Below are positions 44,426 to 56,450 of a stretch of DNA of 64,000 bases, piece by piece. Below the pieces are notes generated by a model. It made no database searches. It was not told the origin of the DNA and was given only the letters and a program-made list of their open reading frames with translations. The stretch covers positions 21,995,023 to 22,059,022 of the forward strand of contig JAKZAP010000017.1 in assembly GCA_023053575.1 (NCBI GenBank). The letters run 5' to 3'. This DNA is from Branchinecta lynchi (lineage: Eukaryota > Arthropoda > Branchiopoda > Anostraca > Branchinectidae). Every line of letters begins with the position of its first letter. Position 1 is the stretch's first letter. The position numbers were made by a program, and so were the translations under genes.

Positions 44426-45285
44426 ATTTTCCCTACTTGCAGGTGTTTGAGTTTTGATGGACACTTATTCAAAACAAAAATTACGGTCAACGGCAGTTTG
44501 CACCTCGGGTACTCGTATCGCAACAAAGGATTTTGCGTGCGAAAAATACTTGATATCAGCGGTGCGTTAAAGGACGCTTCAGTTCATCCACGTGTGACTT
44601 CCTCCACGTTACTGACACTTACTACCTACAGGAAGAGTTATTCTGTCGATAGCCTTAGCCAACTCCTAGATCTTGACCGTACAGCAAAAAGATAATGAAG
44701 GCGGTTTGTGAGAAATATGCCAAGTTCATCAGGACTGGTGAGATTGATCACTGACGGCTTTGCTTGATCTTCCCAAAGTCGAACATCTGGCATTTGTTTG
44801 GTCGGTTAATTTATTTCCTATACACGATATCCGTCCATCGTTTTGAGCGTTAGGTAATTCTAAACAGTGTCATTTTCATCCACTTGCTGTCACAAAAGTC
44901 AAATACCAGTCAGCCGAAATAGCAAATTAAGGGCTCCTTAGAAAACCCGAGTGCGTGTTTTGGGTCATCCTTTTACCATTTAGCCAAAAACTGCACTGTT
45001 AACCAATAACCAACCAGAAATAAGATGCAGGCCGCCCCGGAAACCCACTGTACTTGTCCAGTGCTCTCTTGTTGAGATCCCAAGAACAACAAAAGAGCCA
45101 CTGAGGGGCTACATAGAACCAGCCAATACATCTCACATTTGACAGTTTTGGGTTAAAGGTTCGTCCGAGTTCTGTCTTCTTTGTCCATCTTCTTTGTTAA
45201 AATACTGTTGGTCCTCGGTGGTCCTCGCTCTGCGTAACTGGTCCTCTAAGAACGACCATGACAAAATTACAACACAAAGTAGAGC
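44426..45285. other. Unassigned; 93-codon open frame at 44414-44695
   Basis: TTCCCTACTTGCAG precedes a plus-strand frame containing FDGHLFKTKITVNGSLHLGY and ending LLDLDRTAKR. Acceptor-like context and balanced codon use make an exon possible, but no family is recognised and no partner exon is seen. The rest holds nothing that I can support. Confidence 0.2.
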
Positions 45286-45289
45286 AAGC

Positions 45290-47167
45290 AAAAGACCAAC
45301 TTCATTACCCAAGGGCCTATGATCATTTGTGTACCAGTGCTTTTGCTAACAAAAATGATTCCTAGCCCCCTTGAAGTGCGCATTGTAACCGCAAAATGCA
45401 TGGCATATTTTTGTGGCACTTTTCCGTCGGTCTGTCGGTCTGTCCTAGTTAGGGTACTTCCAGATGGGCTACGACGATGAAACTTGGCAGGCGTATTAGT
45501 GACCCGACCAAACCAACTTGGAAATAGTACTAACCCGATCAGACCATCGTGGGGGAGGGAGGGGAGCGGGAATCCGTAATTCAGTGGCCTGCAGGACTTT
45601 TGAAGGGGTGATCGGATCTTAGTGAAACTGGATATTTGGACAGTCCGAACCCGATCCAGTGAATGTGGGGGGAGTCGGAGGGGGAACCGGAAATCATGTG
45701 ACACGCTTAGAATGGAGCGATCGGGATGAAACTTGGTGGGAGGAAGAAGCACAAGACTTAGGTATATTATGAAGAGAACTGCACCAGATTTGGGCACGGT
45801 GGGGGGACTTGGAGGGGGGAGTGCTGAATTCCGGGGATACGGAGTTAAGGTACATCCAGGTAGGCTGGGACGATACAAATTGGCATCGGATCCAACCAGA
45901 TCCGATTGACTTGAACATAGTCGGTTCCACCATCCGTAGGAGCGGAGGGAGGGGGGAATCCTGAAAATTGAAGTATATAACTTTCGAACAGGTGATCCGA
46001 TCTTAATGAAATCTGATATTTGGAAAGACCTCATGTCTAAGATGTTCCATATCTGGTCAGGACCGGATCCGATGAACATGGGGGTGGAGGGGAGAACAGG
46101 AAATCGTGTGACGTACTCAGAGTAGAGTAATCGGATGAAACTTGGTGGGAATAATAAGCACAAGCCCTAGATTCATCAGTGACAGAACGGGACCGGATTC
46201 TAGCACCGGGGGGAGTTGGAGGGGGGGGGGGGGGGGTAATTTGGTAATCGGAGTTCAGGTACTTCCAGGTGTATTAGGACGATGAAACTTGGCTGAAAAA
46301 TTACAGACTTGACAAGATTGGCTTAGAAATTGTCACTCCCGAGATCGGACCATCCCTTAAGGTACTGATCGGAACCGGAAAGTCTAAAAAATACTTTCAA
46401 GCATAAGTTACATTTTCGTGATCGCTATGAGCCCCTTATCATTTTTACATTAGGAATTTTCCTTAGAAATTAATTTCTACCTCCCTTAAAGTACGCATCT
46501 GAACAGCACAGTAAAAAGAAATGCTTTTGACCAAACGATACATTTCACGATCCCCGATCGCCCATGATGTTTTTGCCACAAGGGTTTGGCTTAAAATGAG
46601 TTTTTATTACCCTTGGAGTGCGCATCTTTACCGAAAATAAAAACATACTTTTGATCAACCAATATATATTCCTGATCCCCAAGGGCCAACGATGATTTTT
46701 GCCTATCTTATCAATGAATTCCTTAAATTACAAAAATACTATTCAGCAAAAAATACATTTTCATGATCCCGATGAGCCTATCATCGTTTTTGTCTTAAGG
46801 CTTTTGCTTACAGATGAATTTCTAGCCCCTTAAAGTGCGTGTCATCACAGCCAAGTGCACAAATAAAATACTGTTTACCAAGCGATACAGTCTCATGATT
46901 TCCATGGGCCCATGATCATGCTAATCTTATCGGGTTTTGTTTCCGAATAATCACGACAAACCCACAAATTGGCAAATTCCTACTTTCATCCTCTCACCCA
47001 GCCTCACAAGGGCCATATGAGCTTCCAGCTCTTGTTTTGCTAAACCATACATGTTCGCTAATCCAAAATGCCCATAATCGTCTGTGTCTCAAGACAGCGC
47101 AAATCTTCAGCTGATACCTTTAGCTACTACGTACGTTTGCAAGTGCCATATGAGCTTACAGCTCTTG
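45290..47167 (+). mobile_element. Nested family B elements (B5) with about 127-bp tandem array
   Basis: A 5' end lies at about 45410 (TTTTTGTGGCACTTTTCCG, then GTCGGTCTGTCGGTCTGTCC) and two 3' ends at 47034 and 47167 (GCTTCCAGCTCTTG and GCTTACAGCTCTTG). Family B units fill 45440-46400. Between about 46420 and 46980, four to five diverged units of about 125-130 bp recur (TTTCTAGCCCCTTAAAGTGC, CATGATCCC, GGCCCATGATCAT). One such unit also precedes the 5' end (45290-45400), implying one element inserted in another. The 298-codon minus frame over 45267-46163 is a shadow. Confidence 0.6.
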
Positions 47168-47277
47168 TTTGTCAGATTGGTGGGAAAAAAGTTATGTCAC
47201 TCTAGATGACAGTGGATATCATTATTTCTTTTTTGATGATTTCTCAAAGCGCAAGAAATTGTCTTTTTTGACAAGCA

Positions 47278-47372
47278 ACCGTAGTATCAGATACCACGGT
47301 AACTGCAAAAACGAGTAATTGCAGATCCAGTTACCGTGGTATCTTACCGTGGTATCTGCAAAAACGCAACTT
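47278..47372. repeat. GTGGTATCT hairpin
   Basis: CAGATACCACGGTAACTG faces CAGTTACCGTGGTATCTTAC, with a further ACCGTGGTATCTGCAAAAAC. Similar ATCGTGGTATCT words occur near 21045-21110. Confidence 0.55.
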
Positions 47373-47529
47373 ATGGATCGCCGAGGACTTAGTTTTTAGG
47401 AGGAACAGCGTATTTTGATCATTCACATTTTCGGTGGCACAGAACTTCAAATCTCTTTTTTTTTTTTAAATGTTCGCGATGGCATAGCGGTATCTGTCAT
47501 ACCATTATACACTAGCGACACTTTTCAAC

Positions 47530-48603
47530 TTTTTGGGATCCCAAAATGTTATTGACGGGATACCGATGACTTCGTAAAGATTGTCAGTCCGTCTGTCTGT
47601 CCGTCTGTTAGCACGATAATTCTCGAAGGGATGGAGATATTTTGTTCAAACTTGCTGAAGATTCTTTGGGTCAAAGTACAGGTCAAGTTCGCAGATTGGC
47701 TTTGTACCTCTATGACTCGGAGTGGGGGAGAGGGTTGAAAATTAAGGGGCGACAAAATTTTAAAAAGCTAATGAGATAGTCGATTTAGGGTTAAGGAGAC
47801 TATCTGGATCCGAATATGAATTTATATTCTCGCCGGACAAGTAGTTCACCCGGAATCAGGCCAAAACCGGAGAACTTGTCAAAAGTAAAAGCTTTATCTG
47901 AAGTTGATTAGAGGTCCGATGTAGGGATAATGAGACATGCTGAACTCGTTTCTGAACTTTACTTCTGGCAGGACAAGTAGTTCGCCCGTAATCCGACCGA
48001 AACCGGAAATCTGCCAGGACATTCTAAAACACAATGAGATAGTCAATATTTAAAATAAGGACACATGTTGAATCTAGATCTGAAACTAATTCTCTTGCTG
48101 GAGAAGAAGTTTACCCGGAATCCGGCAAAACCGGAAATTTGGTAAAAACAAAAGTTCATTCTTCATTTGTTTAGAGGTTCACATTGGGGAAAAGAACATT
48201 CCATAAATCCACCTCTTTAGATCGATTGGTTCTTGGTTCGCCCCTCGATGCCACCATTGCTTTTGCTGTGCATGCAAATGGCCCCGAATACAGCTAAAAC
48301 CAGGAATTTGGTCAAAGTTAAAGACCTTTCTAAAGTTGATTAGAGGTGAGATATGGGCTAGGGTTAAACATGCATTCTGAATCCATATCTGAGCTTGCTT
48401 TTTGTCACTGATTAGTTTTTTGGCCGTAATTTGTCAAAAACACGAAAACGGTATCATGTCGTGTACAAGTGGATTATCATGGATAAATAGTAACATTTTA
48501 AAGAGGGCTGGCGAAGACCGAAAATCTACAAGGCCCGATTGTCTGGATCAAGGAGTCTAATAAATAGTCAGTTTTTGGGATCCCATCGTGACCGTCAGTC
48601 TTG
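47530..48603 (+). mobile_element. Helentron-like element, family A (copy A6)
   Basis: TTTTTGGGATCCCAAAATG, a GTCCGTCTGTCTGTCC tract, TTCTCGAAGGGATGGAG, several 137-bp units (CCGGAATCC), then TTTTTGGGATCCCATCG and GTCTTG/TT at 48603. Both terminal palindromes are intact. Confidence 0.75.
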
Positions 48604-49391
48604 TTTCAGGAGACGAGATAAGCGTTTGTAAATTACATTGGTAACATGGCGCTTAGTACTTTTGAGATCCCTGTTATCTCGAAAACACATTGTCCCACAG
48701 CTCTGAAATGTTTACAGAATGGGGGGTTTGGCCCTAGGTACGAACTAAATCAATCATTCATTTTCGCCAAAAAAATTGTCGCTTAGTACTTATGTTCTGA
48801 CATCGTCGATATTTGTGGTGGCACAACACTTTGTTTTCTTTTCTAAGACACTGGGAGAACACGAGAAGACCCTTAGAACACTGGAAGTCCAAGAGAAAAC
48901 CCATTGGCAATAAATATACCCCTGCCGCCTGGTATCAAATTAAGCATTCTTGCGCAAATCTACTTCCGCCAGCTCTGAACAAGTTCCATGACGAAGAGAG
49001 AGGAGCCCTTGACGTGACGAGTAAATAGAAGAAAGTAAACAATCTTTGAAATATCCATAACCGAAATTCGCCAATCAATCAAACCTGGCGAGGCTTTCAT
49101 GTACCACTAATGAGGCTTTCTTGAATTCCTGTGTTTTGGCCCCAAAGGAAAACTAATTTTAAGGTGTGTAATATCCTAATTTTTCGTTTGAGGGAAATTA
49201 TAGCTTGCGTAACGATAATGTGGTTTCTGCCACACCTTACTTATTGGTTGCAGAATGCACTGAAGTGGTGCTTAGATAAAACATCGGGGTGGGCTAGTCC
49301 TGTTTAATGCCCAGGTTTTGAAGATCATAAGCTAACTTATGACCGGCTTCTGCCAGACTATTGTAGTGATTTGGGAACTCTGTTCACAAGC
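48604..49391. other. Intergenic, nothing recognised
   Basis: A 71-codon plus frame at 48813-49028 has no motif. No element that I can support. Confidence 0.4.
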
Positions 49392-49464
49392 CCCTCGATA
49401 GCTCAAATGGTAGTGCGCCTGCCTTGTAAGCAGAGGGTCCTGGGTTCAAATCCCGGCTGAGGAG
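49392..49464 (+). tRNA. tRNA-Thr (anticodon TGT), possibly a pseudogene
   Basis: Seventy-three bases fold as a cloverleaf: acceptor CCCTCGA/CTGAGGA, D arm GCTC, anticodon loop CTTGTAA (TGT at 49425-49427), 5-nt variable loop, T arm CTGGG-TTCAAAT-CCCGG. The A box TAGCTCAAATGG and B box GGTTCAAATCC are exact, and TTTTT at 49467-49471 gives a Pol III terminator. Mismatches at 1-72, 7-66, 12-23 and 27-43 weaken the structure, so it may be a decaying copy. No SINE tail is evident. Confidence 0.65.
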
Positions 49465-49659
49465 TATTTTTGTCATTCAGTTCACTACTTATAAAATAAG
49501 CTAACTCCTGAACCTTTAATCTGATATCAAGAATTGTCATATCCCCGTTGCAACCTTATGTCCTCCCGAGGCCAGAACAAGGTGAAACGTTGACATGAAA
49601 TGAATTTTGGTAGCGAGCCACTTAAAGGACGGTTAGCCGATAATTCTCGAAAAATCCCA

Positions 49660-50220
49660 AAAGTTTTTTTTATTTATTTATTTATGACCGCTTTTTGCGT
49701 AACAGCGGAGTATCAGTAAAATACACAAAAACATACATATTCAAACACTTAAACAAAACTATGTAAATAAACATGGCAATATTCTTTTCATATAGATAAA
49801 AACACACACTAAATAGACTTAAAATTTATACACAGTGACCAACACATTAATCGGGTTCAGGAATGAAAAACTGGCTAATAATTTCATGGGTTGAGAGGGC
49901 AGGATGTTTGTGGAGGGAAAATAGATTTGAATACAAACGAAGAAGTGTATTAATACTATCCTGAACATTAAAATTCGAAACCAATTTACGATTACGAAAA
50001 GATTTTGGAAGATACATACAAAATTTACAGTACTTAAAGAAACAACTTCTCAAATTTTTTACATCTTTTTTTCTTAGGACATGGTAAACTCCGGAACAAC
50101 TGTGGATATATGGGCCGCAAAAAAGCACTATACAACCTTCTGAGTTGTTTGTCTCTTTGCAGTAAACATCCGATATTATTAGAAACGTCGGGGAATAGGC
50201 TACCCGACGTTTGCTCCACT
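49660..50220 (-). pseudogene. Probable LINE C-terminal fragment
   Basis: Minus-strand frames 50219-50034 (DKQLRRLYSAFLRPIYPQLF) and 50128-49847 (CGPYIHSCSGVYHVLRKKDV, then LYSNLFSLHKHPALS) together look like the end of a non-LTR ORF2, out of frame with each other. AAATAAATAAATAAA near 49670-49685 (minus strand) would be the 3' tail. Weaker evidence than the other LINE pieces. Confidence 0.5.
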
Positions 50221-50428
50221 GAAACTAGTAAAACTGATGATTCTCTTCTTTGCCAATCACCTCTGTCTGCTCTTGTTCAAGAAACTATGTAGTTATTTCT
50301 AACTGACATTAGACTCGCAGCAAGTTAAAATTAACATCCGTCTTATGCATGCATTTTATTAATCCTCTTTCTTTTCATATTTTTGTCATTCTCCATTCTA
50401 TCTTTTTTCTTTTCACATTTGATAGTGC

Positions 50429-50515
50429 AAAACGGATACGTCAGCTGAATTTTATTAGAGCTATATTTCGGCCCTTCTTGGCAAGGGTCCTATTCAGGCG
50501 CAAAACCGCTAAGTT
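50429..50515 (-). repeat. Degenerate hammerhead repeat fragment
   Basis: Minus strand CTGAATA in place of CTGANGA, then GGACCCTTGCCAAGAAGGGC, CGAAA, TATA and GCTCTAATAAAATTCAGCTG. The core G at position 8 is changed to T, so cleavage is unlikely although GAAA and stem II are intact. Confidence 0.65.
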
Positions 50516-50985
50516 GAAAAAACGACAAACTAAAGATTCTAGCTTAGCGTCAAATATTTGACTTCGACAATTCCTTTCTGAGAGATGCCTGGAGTTGAAA
50601 AGGTTGCTTTGATTTCATTTTGGACACGGCTGCTGTTTTTGGTGCTCGATTGGGTCGTTTAGTATTTCTTAAAATAAATCGAACAAGTATTATTTTCACA
50701 GTTTTTTGTTCTTTTTCGTTATTTTGGGTTCACAATCCTCTTTCCTTAACTTTCCGGGACAAGTCCTTCTTTTTCTCTTTTTTTTCTCGGTTATGTTTTC
50801 AGGTCCACTTTTGTTATTAAATATTTTTGAGAAATAGTGTCCAATAGTGTTTTAGCTGCCCTATTTATATGATACCAAATATGATTTAATCAGAATCTAA
50901 CGATACATCGTGTAACTATAAAAAAAAAGAGTAGGACAAGAAAATATTCTGAAGATGAATTTGTTCTACCTAGCTAACAGTCGAA
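50516..50985. other. Intergenic, nothing recognised
   Basis: T-rich sequence without a supported gene. Confidence 0.4.
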
Positions 50986-52487
50986 CAAGATCTAAGGTTT
51001 CGATGGGATCCCACAAATTAATATTTGTTCCAGACAACTGGGTCTTGTCTTCGCCAGAACCAATCTTCGCCAGGCTAATCATTAGAGAAAACGAAATTCA
51101 GATGTACCTCTATAAGCCATATCTATTTTGACTATACTTACCGAAACTTCCGGCTTTACTTCTGCCAAATTTCCGGTTTCGGCCGAATTCCGGGCGAACT
51201 ACCTGCCCAGCAAAAAAAGAAAATTCAGAATCGAATTCAGCGTACGGTATCTCCTTATAATCAATTTAAAATAAAACTTTAGCATCTAAAAAAAAAAACA
51301 CGGTCAGAACCGGATTCCGGACGAATTATTTGTCCGGTCAAAAAAATAATTGTCATTTACAGACTCAGCGCCTCTTCTTACCCCATATCTTCATCTAATC
51401 AACTTCAAATAAAACTTATTACTTTTAACAGATTTTACGGTTTTGACCGTATTCCGGGCGAACTAGTTGTCAGGGTAGAAAATGCTTTTCACATAAGTGT
51501 TCAGCATGTTTACTTACCCCCAAATCGAGCATTTAATCAACTTCAAATCAAACTTTTACTTTTAACCAACTTCCCGGTTTTTGCCTGATTCCGGTCAAAC
51601 TAGTCGTCTGGAGAGAAAATGGTTTTCACCATCGTTTTCAGCATATCTTCTTTTCCCTAAATTGAATATTTAATCAACTTTAAATGAAACTTTTACTTTT
51701 AACCAACTTTCCGTTTTTTCCGGATTCCGAGCGAACTACTTGTCGGACGAGAAAATGTTTTGCATATTCATGTTCACCTTGTCTTCTTACCTCATAATCG
51801 ACTATCAAATTATCTCTTTAACAATATTTTGTTTGCCCTTAATTTAAACCCCCTCCCCCACCCCTAAATGTAGGGCTATAGAGCCCGTCTACGAACTTGA
51901 CCTTACGCTTGACCCAAAGAGTCATCACACCAAGCTTCATCAAAATGTCTCATTCCCCTCGAGAATTATCGTGCTAACAGACAGACGGACGGACAACTTT
52001 TACGATGTCATACAGGAGTGCTGCGTGAAGCCGCCACCCTAAACTCCTATTTTTGGGAAATGACTTAGGGAAAAAGAGTAAAGGTTGAGATAAAATTCAG
52101 TGGAGTATCCTGAATGGAAGCTTAGAACCTTCACTTTCTGCTGGTACCATAGTTTACTTGTAATTGTTCAAGGCTAAGCTAGAGAACACGAAAGAATGTA
52201 GGCACCCAAGTGATCATGAAGTCGCCCACTTTGCTAAAAATAGTATTTTGCTACATGGTGAAGTTAGAGGCCAGCTGTTTGGTCAGAGAGGTTCCTTGAC
52301 CTTTTGCAAATAACAAAATTTGCTGTTTTCTTGGAATTTGCATGATTTTTCTGGGGTGGCAGCTTCATGATCCAAGGTGGCAGGATCATGTACCATGGCC
52401 AATTGGGGGGTGGGCGGTGCCATAGTAAGGGCAGCTTCATGCAACACTCCTGTAGGTATCTCCACTTACGTTTTGGGATCCCAAAAA
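50986..52487 (-). mobile_element. Helentron-like element, family A (copy A7)
   Basis: Minus strand from TTTTTGGGATCCCAAAACG (52487), AAGTGGAGATACC, [440-bp MITE], TGACATCGTAAAAG, GTCCGTCCGTCTGTCTG, CTCGAGGGGAATGAG, then 137-bp units, to GATGGGATCCCA-type sequence near 51003 and CTTAGATCTTG at 50986. Confidence 0.7.
52013..52452. mobile_element. 440-bp MITE, CAGGAGTG ends, TA target site
   Basis: CAGGAGTGCTGCGTGAAGC and GCTTCATGCAACACTCCTG (23-bp TIR with three mismatches), flanked by TA (52011-52012, 52453-52454). Other family A copies read GATGTCATAGGTA at this point and so provide the empty site. Confidence 0.88.
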
Positions 52488-52858
52488 CTAGAAGGGTCGA
52501 TGCTTCACAATATCTGATGACCGGTGGTCCAAAACCTTTGCCCCAGAATCAGATGCAAAACTTGAGAAATGGATCTAGAAACCCAACCGAAATGTGTCGT
52601 GCATGCAAGGCATGTGTCGCCCACCTTCCGACATGCAGCCAAAGATCCATCGGATACATCAACCCTTTGTTTAAAATAAAATAATTCTATACTGACGCAT
52701 TGGACGCAAGGACCTGGTTTCCAATCTGGATTGAAGATCCTGCTCTGATTTTCTACACTTCCTGATACGTCTGTAAGTTAAAATTCTTTTACTTTAAAGG
52801 ACCTCTCGTACGTAGTCTGCCTTTTATATCATGTCGGCTCCCCTGCAGAATTGTAAGC
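52488..52858. other. Between two family A elements, nothing recognised
   Basis: Only an isolated TTTAAAGGACCTCTCG word near 52795 recalls the TTAA-site MITE end. No gene. Confidence 0.4.
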
Positions 52859-54184
52859 TTCCAAAACGTAAGTGGAGCGATACCTATGACATCGCAAAAG
52901 TTCTCTGTCTGTCCGTCCGTCCGTCTGTTAGCACGATAACTCTCGAAGGGGTTGAGATATTTTTTTCAACTTTGACACGATGCCTCTTCGGGTCAAACAG
53001 GTCAAGTTCGAAGATGGGCTCTTTATCCCTATATTTAGGCGTGTTGGAGGGGTTTCAGATTAAGGGACGACAATAAAATATTTTTAAAATCTAATGAGAT
53101 TTAGGGTTAAGGAAACATGCTGAATCCGAATATGAAAATTATTTTTACGCCGGACAAGTAGTTCGCACTGAATTCGGAGATATATCATGAAGTTTTAACA
53201 TAGTCGAAATAGAGTAAGAAGACATTATTATTGCACTGATGCAACTTTCGAACATATTAATGATAACAAAAAAATGTATGCGATCAATTTAGTTATCTCT
53301 CAAGTCCTAACCAGCATTTACTGGGTCGGAAAGTCAGAATGCATCCGACAACTATCTGGTAACAATTTAAGAAAATTTGGTGACCAATTTTTGACCATTG
53401 ACCAGTCCCTACCTTACCCCTTTATTCATACATGCGAAAGCTCTGAGCATGGGTGAAGTCACTTTGTTTAATCTATGCACCAAGGGGGGATGGTGACTTC
53501 GCTTGCGCGTATACGCGTACAGTTTATTGGGTTTAATAGAAGACTGTGTAAAATCGAAGGGGTTAATATATTTTGTTCAAACTTCGGAGAAAGACTCTCT
53601 GGCAAAGTAGAGGCCAAGTCCGTAGATGGGTCTTTTAGCCCTATTTAGAGGCAGAGGAGGGGGTTTCGAATTTAGGGTAAAAACAAATATGTTTTATAAG
53701 CTAATGAGATATTCCTTAAAGGGGTAAGGAGGCTCGCTGAATCCATATCTGAAATTAGTTTTCTTGCCGGACAAATCATTCACCAGGTATTCGGCTGGCA
53801 AAATTACCTGGAAATTTGGACTGAAAGGTTCGGTCTCAGTGTCACTAGATCTTTTGCTCTGCATGAAGTTCGCCGGGAATACTGCTAAAATAAGAGGAAT
53901 TTGGTTGAAAAAAAAAAAAAAATCAAAAAGACCTTTTTGAAGTCGATTAGATATGAGATATTGGAGTAAACGTGCTTGTTGAATCCATATTTGAACTTGG
54001 TTGCCTCATTGTTTGGCCGTAAGCAAAACACTTCAAAACACTAACATTTTTTTTTGTACCTATTCAAGCGGTTGATTATGGATAAATAGCAAAAATGTTA
54101 GAGGGGTCTCGCGAAGACTCGGAAATGTTCAAGATTCGATTGTCTGGATCAGGAAATCCCATACCATCGAAACCTTTGGTCTTG
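52859..54184 (+). mobile_element. Helentron-like element, family A (copy A8)
   Basis: Starts in a damaged palindrome, CCAAAACGTAAGTGGAGCG, then a GTCTGTCCGTCCGTCCG tract, ACTCTCGAAGGGGTTGAG, diverged 137-bp units, AAGCGGTTGATTATGGATAA, and CCTTTGGTCTTG at 54184. An extra diverged 5'-like block near 53560-53680 suggests internal duplication. Confidence 0.65.
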
Positions 54185-56084
54185 TGAAACGTGGTGGCAC
54201 AGTTTTCAAATATTTTGCGTCGAACCTCCGCGTCCGAGAGCAGGACATCTTGACAAGTCTATCGACAAGAGCCAACACGAAAATCGCCAATTCCAAGGAA
54301 CATGTAGGCTATTTGTATTTTGTTTAACAGAATTTTTTTTATCGTAATAAGAAGATCATGCCTAGTAAGAGCTTTGCTTTCAGCTGAGGAACAAAATTTT
54401 TTTTTTTTTTTTTAACAATCCAGTTGAACAACAAGCTAGTCACCAAATTTGCCACTGGAACGGTACTCTAGTGAAGACTGGTTTAAATACGTTGTTTATG
54501 CTTAAAGTAAATTGTACACTTTATTTTCTGAGACATGTGAGACATTTCTGTCTTTCCAACCAAGTGTAATCAGCAATGACAAAAATGCATATGTGGTTCC
54601 GGCTGAGACCTCTCTGGCGAACCTCCACGAGCATAAGCCCCCGCGAACCCCACGGACAAAACCGCTGATCCCAACATCCTTGGCGACCCCCCCTCCCCAC
54701 ACACACACAGTCAGTAGCCCCTTAGCGACTTGAACAGACGTGCAGTTTGTTTGCCACATAGTATCTTTTACCTCATTCGCGTCCAGTATGAATTGGCCCG
54801 GTGACTACGCCTTTTTTTTTTTTTTTAATTATGACCGATCTAACTAATTAGCATCATCTAAACTATCCTCTGTCTCTGCTTTTCATTTTAATGAAAGTTA
54901 TAACTCTTTCTATTACACTCTTTTTCCTTAATCCTAAAAACTCATTTTCCTCTCAGTTATTTAACCACAGCATACTTTCTTTAAATCTTCTTCCTTAAAA
55001 ACTCAACAACAAATCAGTATTTTTGAATAGCAGATATTTTCGGATAAACGTCCAAAACGTGCTGATAAAATACTGTTAAAAATTTGGAAATAAAAACGAA
55101 TTTTTATGAAAATTATACATAGAGGCGACCGGTGAGGGAGCTGCCGTCACGCGTTTACATTTAACTCGCGTGTCAAGTGCTTGCAGTCAAAACTGCATTA
55201 AATACAAATTTATGTTTCTGAAAAGTGTGTATAGAGACGAGTGGCCATCAAGCCGCCGTTACGTTTTTATTGAACTCGCGTATCTATGGAAAATTCTTAA
55301 CGCTCAACTGAAAAGCCAACTTATTTTTATATCATGTAGCTGAATAAACTGCATTATTTGGATTGGGTTAAGGGATTTTTTTAATTTTCAACTATATGCT
55401 CGAGTATGACGTTCAGGATATCTACGGCCGCCCTCACAACGCGAAAAGTCTAATATGACGCAGAAAATTTGAATCTCAATCGGAACGCGGCTTTTCAGTG
55501 GCCATGGGTCAGCTCGCGGAAGGTAGATCGCTAAGTTTTTCCTGAATCGTTTTCGTCAAGCATGTAACACAGGTGCAAGCGCGTAGAGGTACCACAAGTC
55601 CGACAGGGAAATTCCAAGATACGAAAATAGATTATTCGTGAATGGCGGAGCAACGAGCTAACGCATTTTCATAGGGTCTTCAACCTTCTTTATGTGAATA
55701 AGTGATCCGTAACTAGGTTGTCCTATCCCAGCCCTTTTCAGTAAAATTTAAGTAACTGCAGTTTTTATTAGTTTTCTAACTTACTATATATTTGCATATG
55801 GGGAGGGCCGGGGGGGGGGATACCGTTCTTTTTCGTCGGGGAGCTTTCGCCTATACCCATGCACATCTAACCCTCTTAACTCATCGTCGATCACGCTTTC
55901 TTCCTATTCCACGACGCTATATTTCCTAATTTCCGGTCTAGCCCGGATTGTGACTGGTTTTCACTATAAATCGGAATTTCCTAGAATATCCCGATGTCCT
56001 TTGTTTCTATGAAAACCACCTTAAGTTTTATCAGAGGATTATTTCTTGAAATGAGAGATCACATTCGACTTGCGCCGAATTCAG
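54185..56084. other. Intergenic, nothing recognised
   Basis: Nearly 2 kb without a supported gene. A weak duplicated segment (TAGAGGCGACCGGTGAGGGA near 55123, TAGAGACGAGTGGCC near 55232) and several homopolymer runs are the only structure. Confidence 0.4.
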
Positions 56085-56152
56085 TAGACAGACAGACAGA
56101 AGGACGAACAAGGTTTACGGAGTCGTACAGGATAGTGATCCCAAAAACTTGA
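56085..56152 (-). repeat. Family A 5' terminal remnant
   Basis: Minus strand TTTTTGGGATCACTATCC, CCTTGTTCGTCC, TTCTGTCTGTCTGTC, a (GTCY)n-like end about 300 bp upstream of the next gene. Confidence 0.4.
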
Positions 56153-56450
56153 ATGCGACGCTGACGGGTTAGATTGAAAATGAAAGCCTAAATTCAGGGC
56201 TAGAACTACCCTAACCACAGCATGCAAGGATATGTGATGGGCTGCCGGAAAGACAAACCGCAGAGAATGCGTTTCGTTATTTCGCATTTTTATTTTGTAA
56301 AAAAAAAACGACAGACCAGCGTTTAGGCCCATTGATAGTTTCTTCCGAGCCACTCCTGAATAGTCGGCATAGCCAAGGTCAGTTTTCAACCAATAGGAGA
56401 AGCGCGCCGAGCCCAAGACCAAGACCTCAAGCAAAAGAAGCGGCTAAGCT

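Noticed and set aside
45267..46163. A 298-codon minus-strand frame
   Set aside because: It covers family B tandem units and the (GTCY)n tract (read as TDRQTDGK). Frames with similar words (PTKFHPDRSTLS, AKFHxxSxSGSTLTR) recur wherever family B units occur and break at stops elsewhere, so the likeness is at DNA level.
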